From: Allomuricauda sp. TY007
GTDB taxonomy: Bacteria; Bacteroidota; Bacteroidia; Flavobacteriales; Flavobacteriaceae
Length of the DNA: 64,000 nucleotides
Direction: 5' to 3'
Assembly: GCF_010468565.1 (NCBI RefSeq)
Contig: NZ_WUEG01000001.1
Location: 310,001-374,000, forward strand
Shown: positions 1 to 7,712 of the stretch, piece by piece
Layout of the letters: each line of letters starts with the position of its first letter
Position numbering within the stretch: position 1 is the stretch's first letter
Notes under the pieces: generated by a model
Told to the model about the DNA's origin: nothing
Databases searched by the model: none
The model's input: the letters and a program-made list of their open reading frames with translations, nothing else
Program-made: the position numbers and the translations under genes

Positions 1-265
1 CCATTATTTTCCGGAATTCCGAAGACTTATATCCATAAAACGTTCCTTTCTCATGGTCGAACCCAAAGGTTTCAAAGTCTTGATAGCCCATCTTTTTGAC
101 GGCGGCCAATGTAGCGATGGTATCTTTCACCATAGCATCATGGATGGTATAGAGTTGCAGCCCCATTTTATATTTGGCCGCACCAATCATTGAAAAAGCC
201 GACACGGGGAATATGGTTGTTGTACTGAGGGCTGCTGCCGACTTTATAAAATTTCTTCGTTCCAT
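1..265 (-). CDS. Sugar phosphate isomerase/epimerase-like protein (5' part only)
   Basis: The reading frame starts at the ATG at 265 and stays open to the window edge, giving about 88 residues. The N-terminus has a twin-arginine-like export signal (MERRNFIKSAAALS) and a hydrophobic stretch. It is followed by KMGLQLYTIHDAM and a segment KKMGYQDFETFGF. This layout (Tat signal, then GLQLYTxxD and MGYxxxE) is typical of Bacteroidota TIM-barrel xylose-isomerase-like proteins (AP_endonuc_2 family) that act on sugars in the periplasm. The catalytic residues lie beyond the window, so the substrate cannot be named. The downstream neighbour is a ThuA-domain protein, another family linked to sugar metabolism. 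Confidence 0.7.
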   Translation of the reverse strand, partial: MERRNFIKSAAALSTTTIFPVSAFSMIGAAKYKMGLQLYTIHDAMVKDTIATLAAVKKMGYQDFETFGFDHEKGTFYGYKSSEFRKIM

Positions 266-456
266 ATTTGCTTTGTGTTTAGTAATATATAAGTTATTTT
301 GAAATATTCGATTTTGTAGCTTTTGTAGTGCGATTCGTTTTTTTCCACTCGTTGGCCAATACAGGTATTTTTATCATTGCTGTACGATTCTTCATTTAAA
401 ACAAAAACAGTTCAAGGGCTTTTAAAAAAAATCATTTGATTTGACTGTCTACAACA

Positions 457-1191
457 TCAATCCAATTGCCCCGTTAACCATTTTACCCCATTGGTAAAAA
501 GGGATTTGAACCCTTCGTTTTTTTGTGAGTATTCGCCGTGGCCCAATGTTAGGCACATTACTTTGCCCTTGCCCCAATTGCGTGTCCACATTATGGGATG
601 ATATTCAGCTCTTGCAATAACTTCTAGGGAATCCGTGTTGAACTGTACCAAGTATAGCTCGTCCAAGGTTTTAAAATCTCCCAATTCCTTTACAATCGGA
701 TGTTTGTATCCGTTATCTTCATTTTCCCATCCATACCAATAATCCGAAGTATTGACAGTAAAGGTCTTAATGTCATCATGGTTGATGAACTTGCCTCCCA
801 TCATTTTGAGGTAGTTGTCCGAATTCAAGAAGGAAACCAAACCGGCATGAATGGCAAAATAGCTTTTCCCCGATTCTATAAACTTATAAAAAGCATTAAA
901 TTGTTCTTCTGTAGGTTCATGAAAAAGCGAATTATTGATTATTACATCATAATGCTCCAAATTCTTTTTGTTCAGCTCGGATAGGTCCTTGGTGATTCTT
1001 ACTTGGGCAAAATCACTGAGGTAGTCCACAAGGAGGTCATTATAATGGTGGTGGGACCAATCGCTGTACATGTGGTCCGAACCTGTTATTCCTACCCCAG
1101 TAATCAATAGGATGTTTAAATTTTTAGAATTCTGCCCTAAGCAGTTAATGCTGATGGAGACAAACAAAAGCAAGACCAATGCGTTTCTCAT
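457..1191 (-). CDS. Secreted ThuA-domain protein
   Basis: A 244-residue protein with a cleavable signal peptide (about residues 1-19, ending near CLGQ). The mature part resembles the ThuA (trehalose utilisation) family, a class I glutamine-amidotransferase-like fold. Features seen are NILLITG near residue 26, an HHHYND segment, YDVIINNS, and FAIHAG at the position of the family's nucleophile-elbow turn. The end has the characteristic WTRNWGKGKVMCLTLGHGE. Family members often lie in sugar-utilisation loci of Bacteroidota; their biochemical role is mostly unproven. It is on the same strand as the sugar isomerase-like gene, separated by about 190 bases that show no gene. Confidence 0.75.
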   Translation of the reverse strand: MRNALVLLLFVSISINCLGQNSKNLNILLITGVGITGSDHMYSDWSHHHYNDLLVDYLSDFAQVRITKDLSELNKKNLEHYDVIINNSLFHEPTEEQFNAFYKFIESGKSYFAIHAGLVSFLNSDNYLKMMGGKFINHDDIKTFTVNTSDYWYGWENEDNGYKHPIVKELGDFKTLDELYLVQFNTDSLEVIARAEYHPIMWTRNWGKGKVMCLTLGHGEYSQKNEGFKSLFTNGVKWLTGQLD

Positions 1192-1234
1192 AACACAACG
1201 TATTTAAATTAAAAAATTGAGTTGTAAAACTACC

Positions 1235-2089
1235 TCAGTCGGAAAACAATGGATTGTAAAAAAACGAACGCCCTTTGTGGTCAATAAAATATTTATTCAT
1301 CGGGCGGTTCTCTTGAAAAAAGAGAGAGGGCGTTGTATTGGTAAAATGCTTGAAATCTTTTATGAAATGTGCTTGGTCAAAATACCCGAACTTATGTGCC
1401 GTTTCTGTAAAGTTGATATATGGGGTTTGACTAAAATGTTTTAGAACTTTTTGAAACCTGACCACCCTTTGATAAAACTTGGGGCTAAACCCAACTTTTT
1501 CCATAAATATTTTTTGGAGGTACCTATGGCTAATTCCACATTGGTTTACCAATTCATCCCAATTGGGGTCAACATGGTTTTTTAAGACGAATTTGACCGC
1601 ATGCTCCGAAACGTCATCTTTTAAACCAAAATCATTTTCAAATAGCTTTGATGTCAGAAAAGCGTCCACGCCTTCAATTAAACGTTGAATTTTACCATAG
1701 ATTAGACAATCTCCTACGAATTCGTTAAAATCTTTTGCGAACAAATGATCAGAGGATAAGGTTAGGTCGTTCAGTTCGTTAAGCGGAATGCTCGAAAATC
1801 TTGAAAAACCGTGGGCATAGAACCGTATACAAAATGTTTTGCCCATACCATCGACTTTAAGCCTGTAGGGTTTGGTCATTTGCCCGATAACCTCGGTCCA
1901 TGGTTCTTTGTTCAACGCACCGTCAGTTCCAATTCTATTAACATTTAATTCAACACTGAATACAACTTTTACACACCCATTGGGGTAAAACTCGTCCACT
2001 ATCGGTTCTTGGTAAGTATCATCGAGATACCAATAACATTGTACGTAGTTCCTTAATGTTTTGGATGGTGCATATTCAATAAATGCCAC
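1235..2089 (-). CDS. AraC-family transcriptional regulator
   Basis: A 284-residue regulator. Residues about 1-150 form an N-terminal domain of the DUF6597 type (EYAPSKTLRNYVQCYWYLDD, FYPNGCVKVVFS). Residues about 165-265 form the AraC double helix-turn-helix (GISHRYLQKIFMEKVGFSPKFYQRVVRFQKVL, then FTETAHKFGYFDQAHFIKDFKHFTNTTPS). The start codon is GTG at 2089; the next in-frame Met would remove the N-terminal domain. The effector and targets are unknown. It could control the neighbouring ThuA/isomerase genes, which lie on the same strand downstream, but no operator was identified. Confidence 0.88.
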   Translation of the reverse strand: MAFIEYAPSKTLRNYVQCYWYLDDTYQEPIVDEFYPNGCVKVVFSVELNVNRIGTDGALNKEPWTEVIGQMTKPYRLKVDGMGKTFCIRFYAHGFSRFSSIPLNELNDLTLSSDHLFAKDFNEFVGDCLIYGKIQRLIEGVDAFLTSKLFENDFGLKDDVSEHAVKFVLKNHVDPNWDELVNQCGISHRYLQKIFMEKVGFSPKFYQRVVRFQKVLKHFSQTPYINFTETAHKFGYFDQAHFIKDFKHFTNTTPSLFFQENRPMNKYFIDHKGRSFFYNPLFSD

Positions 2090-2092
2090 TGG

Positions 2093-2356
2093 TTAAAACA
2101 AGGTTTTTGGTGTGGTTTTTTTTAACTGGATACTACGTTTTCTATAGTTATTTTTCGCGGTGATCCATCTGTCAAGTATACCAATTTTAAAGGAAACTGT
2201 GTGGATAACCTCAAAATATTCTGCGCATATGCCCAGAGCCAATGTTTTCAGAACACCTTTTTTAATGATATGGAGTAAAGCTACTGCAACCGCTCTAGAA
2301 CCTCCAAGTGATTGAAAGTCCGCCGTGAAAACTTTTGATTCAGGATGTAACCCTTT
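2093..2356 (-). pseudogene. Degenerate thiolase-like C-terminal remnant
   Basis: An open frame of about 87 codons with no ATG lies directly upstream of the AraC gene. It contains GSRAVAVALLHIIKKG followed by TLALGICAE. This resembles the end of thiolases, where a Gly-Ala/Ser-x-x-hydrophobic LLHxxKK segment precedes the catalytic Cys loop. The Gly-rich sequence that should follow that Cys is absent, and the frame runs out in a basic tail. I infer a decayed fragment of an acetyl-CoA acetyltransferase-like gene. The match was judged by eye and may be chance. Nothing else coding is visible in 2090-2607 apart from the hairpin at 2517-2549. Confidence 0.25.
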
Positions 2357-2516
2357 TTATTTTTTGTTATACCCACTCATCTGTGCTTGATATGAAGTAA
2401 AGATAGTTGTTTTGTAATCTATTTATTTTATGAAAATCACAAATAATTGAATTACTGGTTTATAGGCTCACAACACTTATACCATGGACCAAATATCTTA
2501 GCGTTGTTCCACAAAA

Positions 2517-2549
2517 CCAAACCCATAGGCATTTTGCCTATGGGTTTGG
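2517..2549 (-). terminator. Strong hairpin terminator of the envelope operon
   Basis: A perfect 14-bp stem (ccaaacccataggc at 2517-2530 paired with 2536-2549) with a 5-nt loop lies 59 bases beyond the stop codon of the collagen-like lipoprotein gene. On the minus strand the stem is followed by a short T-rich stretch (TTTTG). It most likely ends the transcript of the genes 6808-2608. Confidence 0.75.
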
Positions 2550-2607
2550 CTACAAAAATATCTCTCTACCACTTACAAACTTATGCTCCCAATAAACCTA
2601 AAGGATG

Positions 2608-3249
2608 CTATTCCCCGAACCCAAAAAGTGCGGCAGCCTCATCAAAAGTTTCTGGGATATTTTCATTGTCCAGATTGAAAGCCTGTACTGTATTTGCCGG
2701 CACCAATACATACCTAAAGGTTAGGTTGGGTATATTCTCAAGAGATGATACATCGGGCCCCTCAACCTGGATTGCCAAACCCAATTCAGATTCAAAATTT
2801 CGAAAACCGCTAATAAAGGTTAGACTTCCATAAGTAGTGGGAGTCGATAAAATGATATAATCGGTTTCCTCAGGGGGGCCTTCAAATATTTTGGCATAGA
2901 CCAGGAGAGCACCTCCCTCTTCCACAAAACTTTCTAGATCCAATTCAGGAATGTCGTCATTTTGTATAATCATTGCGCCCCATGTCGGTGGATTGGCTCC
3001 GCTCAAATCGTCATATCGCAATTGAAACCAGTCCGAAGCTATTACATTGGCATTGCCATCTTGACCATCTTGACCGTCTTCGCCATCTTGGCCGTTTTGA
3101 CCATCCTGGCCGGCTGGTCCAGCAGGACCCTGTGGCCCCATGGCCCCATCCAGACCATCTTCTCCTGAACAACTCACGTTCAGGGCAACCACTGCGCAAA
3201 GTGTAGCATGTACAATGGTTTTCAATAAATGTTTTGCTTTATTTTTCAT
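2608..3249 (-). CDS. Collagen-like repeat lipoprotein
   Basis: A 213-residue protein. A basic and hydrophobic signal (residues 1-26) ends in a Bacteroidota-style lipobox with the lipidated Cys at about residue 27 (NVSC). It is followed by about 13 Gly-Xaa-Yaa triplets (residues 29-67; GPQGPAGPAGQDGQNGQDG and similar), rich in Asp and Gln. Residues about 70-213 form a unique C-terminal domain. The triplet tract is encoded by near-identical 9-base units, so its length may vary between strains. Collagen-like lipoproteins of this layout are common and uncharacterised in flavobacteria. The protein is probably surface exposed; its function is unknown. It is the last gene before the hairpin at 2517-2549. 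Confidence 0.8.
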   Translation of the reverse strand: MKNKAKHLLKTIVHATLCAVVALNVSCSGEDGLDGAMGPQGPAGPAGQDGQNGQDGEDGQDGQDGNANVIASDWFQLRYDDLSGANPPTWGAMIIQNDDIPELDLESFVEEGGALLVYAKIFEGPPEETDYIILSTPTTYGSLTFISGFRNFESELGLAIQVEGPDVSSLENIPNLTFRYVLVPANTVQAFNLDNENIPETFDEAAALFGFGE

Positions 3250-3290
3250 TTTAATGTGGTTTGTATCTTATTTGTATCGTGATATTAACC

Positions 3291-3842
3291 TTAAGGGGCA
3301 GCAACCACCAATTCGCCGGTCACGCTCACCTCTTCACCATCGGTTCCCAATTTGAATGTGCCATTAAAAGTTAAGGTGTACGACGCCACGGTTGCTTCTT
3401 CCCCATATAAGGAGATGGTGTGCTCCTCATAGTTTTCCAATGTCATACCAACGCTGCCTACGGGACCATATTTATCCTCGGCACCCCACTCACCAAATGT
3501 CAGTCCAGGGCCGCTTCCTTGAAGGCTTGGGTTGTTGTCGGCATCCAGTGCAACTCCAACCCCAAATTGGAATTTCCCTGTATCCATTAACACTCCTGTC
3601 AGTATTTTACCTTGTATTTCCTCGCTCTGCTCAACATAGGAAATTGGATAATATACACCTCCCGTTGTCTTTGGCACACTGCCTTGATACGTTTTTCCGT
3701 TTGCTATCTCTATGTGATAGATGTGCTCGTTGCTCTTGTTGTTGGATTCGCCCGACCCATTCCCGTCACTCCGGGTACAGGCAGAAATAAGGACTGCACC
3801 AGATATACATAGTGCAAAAAGATATAATTGAAATTGCTTCAT
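3291..3842 (-). CDS. Hypothetical lipoprotein
   Basis: A 183-residue lipoprotein with a signal sequence and lipobox (ISAC, Cys about 22), then a Ser/Gly/Asn-rich linker. The rest looks like a beta-rich domain with many Gly and Thr. Its final strand (TLTFNGTFKLGTDGEEVSVTG) resembles the end of the lipoprotein encoded at 4333-4911 (GTFSFEAYSSDGQKITVTKG), so the two may be distant paralogues. This type of ending occurs in DUF6252-like Bacteroidota lipoproteins, but I am not certain of the family. Function unknown. It is the fifth gene of the presumed envelope operon. Confidence 0.7.
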   Translation of the reverse strand: MKQFQLYLFALCISGAVLISACTRSDGNGSGESNNKSNEHIYHIEIANGKTYQGSVPKTTGGVYYPISYVEQSEEIQGKILTGVLMDTGKFQFGVGVALDADNNPSLQGSGPGLTFGEWGAEDKYGPVGSVGMTLENYEEHTISLYGEEATVASYTLTFNGTFKLGTDGEEVSVTGELVVAAP

Positions 3843-3866
3843 TGCTTTTTGTTTTTTAATGGATTA

Positions 3867-4298
3867 TTACTGTCGCTTGTTATAGGCCACATACATTTTG
3901 TGTTCTGAGTTTGGACGGATTTGGATTCCAACTTTCAATTGGTCATCTTCCAAGCTCAATATGTGCCAAGTGATGTTCCTTTCCTCTCTTGAGAGCATCA
4001 ATGCTGAGCCTTTCAATTTCCATTGGAAAGGTTGCTCGATGGGCTCACAATCCGCACTGTATTTTACTTCTTTACCGGTGCCATCCGGAAAAAATGCAGT
4101 ATGGTCCTTGCCACAATCGGGTGTAGAATGCTTATGTGGCATCACCCAACCTTCGCCATTACTCCCCATAATGGTCCCCGCGGTTTCCCAAGTGCCGATA
4201 ATGGCATCTTTTTCCATGTTTTGTGCAAAAACGGTATGGCCGCCAAACCATGTACAAATGGCCAATAGTATGGCGCTATGTAATGTGTTCGATTTCAT
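3867..4298 (-). CDS. Secreted lipocalin-like protein
   Basis: A protein of 143 residues from the ATG at 4298. A longer frame to 4358 begins with a non-signal extension and overlaps the upstream gene, so the internal Met followed by KSNTLHSAILLAI is preferred. It gives a proper signal peptide cleaved near TVFA-Q. The mature part begins with KDAIIGTWETAG, a lipocalin-like opening, and has alternating strands and two Cys (CGKD, ADCEP) that may form a disulfide. The IIGxW motif plus a strand-rich body is usual in small Bacteroidota DUF2147/lipocalin-like proteins. No ligand can be assigned. It is fourth in the envelope operon. Confidence 0.65.
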   Translation of the reverse strand: MKSNTLHSAILLAICTWFGGHTVFAQNMEKDAIIGTWETAGTIMGSNGEGWVMPHKHSTPDCGKDHTAFFPDGTGKEVKYSADCEPIEQPFQWKLKGSALMLSREERNITWHILSLEDDQLKVGIQIRPNSEHKMYVAYNKRQ

Positions 4299-4332
4299 GT
4301 CATTGTATGTTTTAGTTTTTTTGTCCAGCAAA

Positions 4333-4911
4333 TCACCATGCATATTTTGGTGCTGCAAATTGACCTTTGGTCACCGTTATCTTTTGTCCATCGGACGAGT
4401 AGGCTTCAAAACTGAATGTTCCCTTTACGGTATCATCGGTGTTGCTCACTATTTTTAGCGTGCCGTTCACGGCACCGTTGTTCCCTCCAAAAGTGGTCCC
4501 TGCTTCAGTCATTACATCGGTCCATACCGAGATGGTAGCATTAAAAGATGTTAGATCATTGGTGTTTGCCAAACCTTGAACGATTGGATATTCTCCTGGT
4601 TCGGGCAAAGCGATGGATTCACTCGAATTCTGTTCAAACCGGATATGCCATATCCCACTATCCTGTGAAATCCCCCCATCATCGGATATTTGGAAGTATT
4701 TGATGTCGTAAATGTTATTCAGGTAATAGACCACATCACCCTCCATGGATGCTTCTTCGTAGCCTGAAACCTCAAAGGCAATACGGCCATCGGCTATGGT
4801 TACGGAAGAATCGGCACCTGTGTTCCCATCATCGTCCTTGTTACAGGAAAATAGAAGAAGACAAGTAGCAATCAATTTGGCATACAAACTGACTTGTTTA
4901 AAAAATTTCAT
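4333..4911 (-). CDS. Hypothetical lipoprotein (beta-rich)
   Basis: A 192-residue lipoprotein: signal sequence, lipobox LLFSC with Cys about 23, and an acidic NKDDDGN linker of the type that often directs flavobacterial lipoproteins to the surface. The body (residues about 35-192) is predicted to be beta-rich. It ends in GTFSFEAYSSDGQKITVTKG, which resembles the end of the lipoprotein at 3291-3842. Function unknown. It lies 93 bases downstream of the beta-helix lipoprotein gene and about 35 bases upstream of the lipocalin-like gene, in line with one transcript. Confidence 0.7.
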   Translation of the reverse strand: MKFFKQVSLYAKLIATCLLLFSCNKDDDGNTGADSSVTIADGRIAFEVSGYEEASMEGDVVYYLNNIYDIKYFQISDDGGISQDSGIWHIRFEQNSSESIALPEPGEYPIVQGLANTNDLTSFNATISVWTDVMTEAGTTFGGNNGAVNGTLKIVSNTDDTVKGTFSFEAYSSDGQKITVTKGQFAAPKYAW

Positions 4912-5004
4912 AGAAAATTCAATAAGAGGTTATTAAACAACGAAAGGCAAGCCGGGGGAACGGTCCAAAAGGGGATGCTTGCCGTTAGTATGTATTCTGC
5001 TTGA

Positions 5005-6261
5005 TTATGGAGCGCAATATTCTGAACCTACGTTGTCAAAAATGAGGTTACTGACCGTTAGGTTTTCAAACGGATCGGTGCCATAACCATAGAAAGCACA
5101 ATTTTGCAGGTTTCTAAAAATTGTATTCTCCATGGTCAACATTGGTCGTGCATGCATGTATATCGCCCCGGTATTTTCATGGTTTCCGATCGGGAAATCA
5201 CCTTTGGCGTTTTCAATGATGGCATACGAAATGACATTGGCCTCCTGCGTAAAGCCGAACAACAGACCTCCCCACGAAACACCGTCATGTGCCTTTAATA
5301 GGACAGGTTCATCCGCTGTGCCCTGAATTTTCAGGCTAAGTTCATTTCCAGCATCGGTCGAACCGTCGTAAGGCTGTAAGTAGGCTTCGGGCTTAAACTG
5401 TATTTCCGCTCCTGCTTCAATGGTCAAATGGCCATTATGCTTGATGTGCACCCTGCCGTCAACCAGATAGGGAACGTCCAATTTTTGCCAGCTTACGGTT
5501 TGCTCCACTATTTCATAGTGTGATGTGGTAATGTTGAAAAAATCGAGGGCATTTCCTGAATAGGAAGATGTATTGTCAAAAACATGGGCCATTTCCGCAG
5601 ATATTTTTACCGGTACACCTTCATTTCCAGAAATGGTAAGGTTTGAAGCGGATACAGTGGCGTTTTTTTCAATACGGTGAAAGTCAAGGCCCACACTACC
5701 TCCATTGCTTATCTCCACATGGTTTAGGGAAAGTGCCTGCGGGGTAGTTCCCGAAACTCCCCGTAGTGCCAAAGTACCTTCATACACCGGGGAAGACGAA
5801 GTAAGGTCTTGCGAACCTGCATATTCTATTTTGGTATGCTCGATCAGGTTGTTTGGGTTGTGCGCCTCAGCAAAGAAAATACCCCTCCAATACCCTTTCT
5901 GCTTGGAAGTGCCCGATAAAACAATGGGTTCCTCCTCAGTTCCTTTGATTTCAAGAGCCTTGTTGCCAAGATTGACATAAAGTCCCGCATGGTTTTCAAA
6001 CTCAATGACCACTCCCGGTTCTATTTTCAAACTTCCCTGAACATTGGCCCAGCAACCTATTGTATAATCCACTGGGCGCAGAGTATCGTTCTGCATGACG
6101 CGGTCTTCGGTAAAATAATCGCAATCCAGAGCAATTGGGGGCAATAATTCCTCCATCGGTGGTTTGCTTTCCACTCCATCGTCCTTGGAACAGGACATTA
6201 TTAACACCAAGCAAAAAATAAGCAGACCTGAATATGATATGGTTTTATAATATGATTTCAT
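5005..6261 (-). CDS. Right-handed beta-helix-like lipoprotein
   Basis: A protein of 418 residues from the ATG at 6261; an upstream in-frame TTG at 6276 is unlikely to be the start. The signal ends in the lipobox IMSC (Cys 24) and a KDDG linker. The body contains repeated parallel-beta-helix-style turns: LKIEPGVVIEFENHAGLYV, LEIKGTEEEPIVLSG, LTIEAGAEIQFKPEAYL and LKIQGTADEPVLLKA. These show two related blocks of the same motif order, about 200 residues apart. Such proteins are usually cell-surface adhesins or polysaccharide-interacting proteins. No catalytic residues can be assigned. It is the second gene of the envelope operon. Confidence 0.72.
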   Translation of the reverse strand: MKSYYKTISYSGLLIFCLVLIMSCSKDDGVESKPPMEELLPPIALDCDYFTEDRVMQNDTLRPVDYTIGCWANVQGSLKIEPGVVIEFENHAGLYVNLGNKALEIKGTEEEPIVLSGTSKQKGYWRGIFFAEAHNPNNLIEHTKIEYAGSQDLTSSSPVYEGTLALRGVSGTTPQALSLNHVEISNGGSVGLDFHRIEKNATVSASNLTISGNEGVPVKISAEMAHVFDNTSSYSGNALDFFNITTSHYEIVEQTVSWQKLDVPYLVDGRVHIKHNGHLTIEAGAEIQFKPEAYLQPYDGSTDAGNELSLKIQGTADEPVLLKAHDGVSWGGLLFGFTQEANVISYAIIENAKGDFPIGNHENTGAIYMHARPMLTMENTIFRNLQNCAFYGYGTDPFENLTVSNLIFDNVGSEYCAP

Positions 6262-6304
6262 TTTGTAAGGTTTCAATTAGTATTTATTTGATAAGGAACA
6301 ATTA

Positions 6305-6808
6305 CTACAGATTGAATTTCACTCCTGCTCCGGCCACCAATTGCCCACCATCAATAATGACATATTTTAGTTCCGCAAAAGGGGTAATACTGCCTCCAAT
6401 GTTAAAATTGGCCCCAGCACCGAGGTTAAGGCCAAACTCCCCGTCTGAAGCTGAAGAGCTTCCACCGAACCCCAAACTCTCATCGTAGGACACTTTTATA
6501 CTGCTGTAATTGAGGCCACCAAGTGCATAAACACCAATATTGTCCTCGTTCACGAAATAGTAATTGGCATTTCCGTTCACTTCAAACCAACTCCATTTGA
6601 TTCCAAATTCTTCCTTGGGGAAATAATAGATGAGCGATGGGGAAATGGTAAGGTTCTCCGCAATGGGAAATTCGGCATTGGCCCCAATACCAATATTTTC
6701 AATTTCGCTTCCGTAGGCAACAAAAGTGCCAATTTTGGTTTCCTCTTGGGCCCAGACAGAGGTCAATACCCCTGCCATAAAGGCAATAAACAATGCTGTT
6801 TTCTTCAT
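6305..6808 (-). CDS. Outer-membrane beta-barrel protein
   Basis: A 167-residue protein with a signal peptide (cleavage near VWA-QE). The mature sequence is a series of short amphipathic strands with aromatic belts (LTISPSLIYYF, WFEVNGNANYYFV, IGVYALGGLNYSS, FGLNLGAGANFNIGG) and ends in GVKFNL, fitting an 8-strand porin-like or OmpX/OmpA-barrel fold (outer-membrane protein beta-barrel domain). It is the first gene of the minus-strand envelope operon and is divergent from the ECF sigma factor gene, 352 bases away. ECF factors often control adjacent envelope genes, so co-regulation is plausible but unproven. Confidence 0.75.
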   Translation of the reverse strand: MKKTALFIAFMAGVLTSVWAQEETKIGTFVAYGSEIENIGIGANAEFPIAENLTISPSLIYYFPKEEFGIKWSWFEVNGNANYYFVNEDNIGVYALGGLNYSSIKVSYDESLGFGGSSSASDGEFGLNLGAGANFNIGGSITPFAELKYVIIDGGQLVAGAGVKFNL

Positions 6809-6963
6809 TTTGAATTAAGTTTATATTAAGATTTCACCTATTAATACCGCGAGAAACAAAAAGTAAACACCCGAGCCAAAAAAAATCTTGGAATGTTCCA
6901 AATGGCACACAAAATCAAGTGTTGACTTCGTCATTCGCGCAGAATCTTGAAGAAAGATCATTG

Positions 6964-7010
6964 TGGGAACCAGGATGGCAGGAACTGTTCCCATTTCTAT
7001 GGTATATTTG
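6964..7010. promoter_or_regulatory. Divergent regulatory region with symmetric GGAAC elements
   Basis: The 352-base gap 6809-7160 holds no convincing gene. At 6966-6989 it has GGAAC, 16 bases, then GTT. Because the flanking bases form an inverted repeat (6964-6970 with 6987-6993), the same pattern reads on both strands. A second palindrome, GGAACTGTTCC, is at 6981-6991 and a related TTGGAA-TG-TTCCAA at 6888-6901. GGAAC followed about 16 bases later by a GTT/GTC-type element is the general form of ECF sigma promoters. A TATATTTG box at 7003-7010 also fits the Bacteroidota housekeeping -7 element, facing the sigma gene. This is inference from motif shape only. Confidence 0.4.
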
Positions 7011-7160
7011 TAAGGTACTTTGTACATGGGCCACGGAGATTTGTATTGCCGCACGTAAACTCCATGGCCCGCTATTTTTGACCCAAGAAAGTCCAGATCA
7101 CTTTCTTTACAAAAGAGTTTACATGTAATGGATGTTGACTTTTTTCTTAATTGCGTATAA

Positions 7161-7712
7161 ATGATAAAAGATCAATATTTAGTCGATAGGCTGAAACGGA
7201 ACGACTTAAAAACTTTGGACAAAGTCTATCTCACTTATAAAAAGGAATTTTTTTTGTTTGCCCGTACACTAAATGCCCAAGAAGAGGATATTGCGGATAT
7301 TTATCAGGAAACCATAATCAGTTTATACGAAAACGTACAAAATGGAAAGCTCAAAAAGTTGACCAGCACCCTAAAAAGCTATGTGTTTGCCATTGGTAAG
7401 TTTAAAATCTACAAGCACATGGACAAAACGAGAAAGCTATATCACGAAGGGCAGGTCATACACATCTCTGAAGAAATGCAGTTGTTTGAAACCGAAGCAT
7501 TGGAAGAACAACGGCAGGTCTTGAGGAAGTCATGGAAACAACTGGGCAACAAGTGCCAACAGATTTTGGAACTGTTTTATTACAAAGGAATGACCTTGGA
7601 CGAAATTCAGGAAGTTTTGCAATATGCTTCAAAAGATGTATTGAAAAGCCAAAAGCACAGGTGCATGGCCCAGTTGAAAGAATTAGCGAGAGAACGGTAT
7701 GAAAAAGCATGA
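7161..7712 (+). CDS. ECF-type RNA polymerase sigma factor
   Basis: A 183-residue sigma-70 family protein of extracytoplasmic-function size. Region 2 spans about residues 10-85 (VDRLKRNDLKTLDKVYLTYKK, DIADIYQETIISLYENV, LKSYVFAIGKFKIY). Region 4 spans about residues 120-178 and includes the helix-turn-helix (CQQILELFYYKGMTLDEIQ, DVLKSQKHRCMAQL). It has no region 1 or 3. Its stop overlaps the start of the next gene by 14 bases, which indicates translational coupling. The downstream gene encodes a membrane protein with a cytoplasmic N-terminus that is the probable anti-sigma factor. The factor may direct its own gene and the divergent envelope operon. Confidence 0.9.
   Translation: MIKDQYLVDRLKRNDLKTLDKVYLTYKKEFFLFARTLNAQEEDIADIYQETIISLYENVQNGKLKKLTSTLKSYVFAIGKFKIYKHMDKTRKLYHEGQVIHISEEMQLFETEALEEQRQVLRKSWKQLGNKCQQILELFYYKGMTLDEIQEVLQYASKDVLKSQKHRCMAQLKELARERYEKA

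Noticed and set aside
480..505. Bases resembling a tRNA T-arm (tttgaaccc)
   Set aside because: They lie within the ThuA-domain coding frame and no cloverleaf can be built around them.
3050..3165. Tandem short repeats as a possible CRISPR or VNTR array
   Set aside because: The 9-base units encode Gly-Xaa-Yaa triplets in frame within a lipoprotein gene; there are no unique spacers.
3867..4358. Longer lipocalin-like protein from 4358
   Set aside because: It overlaps the preceding gene and places a charged stretch before the signal peptide; ATG 4298 is better.
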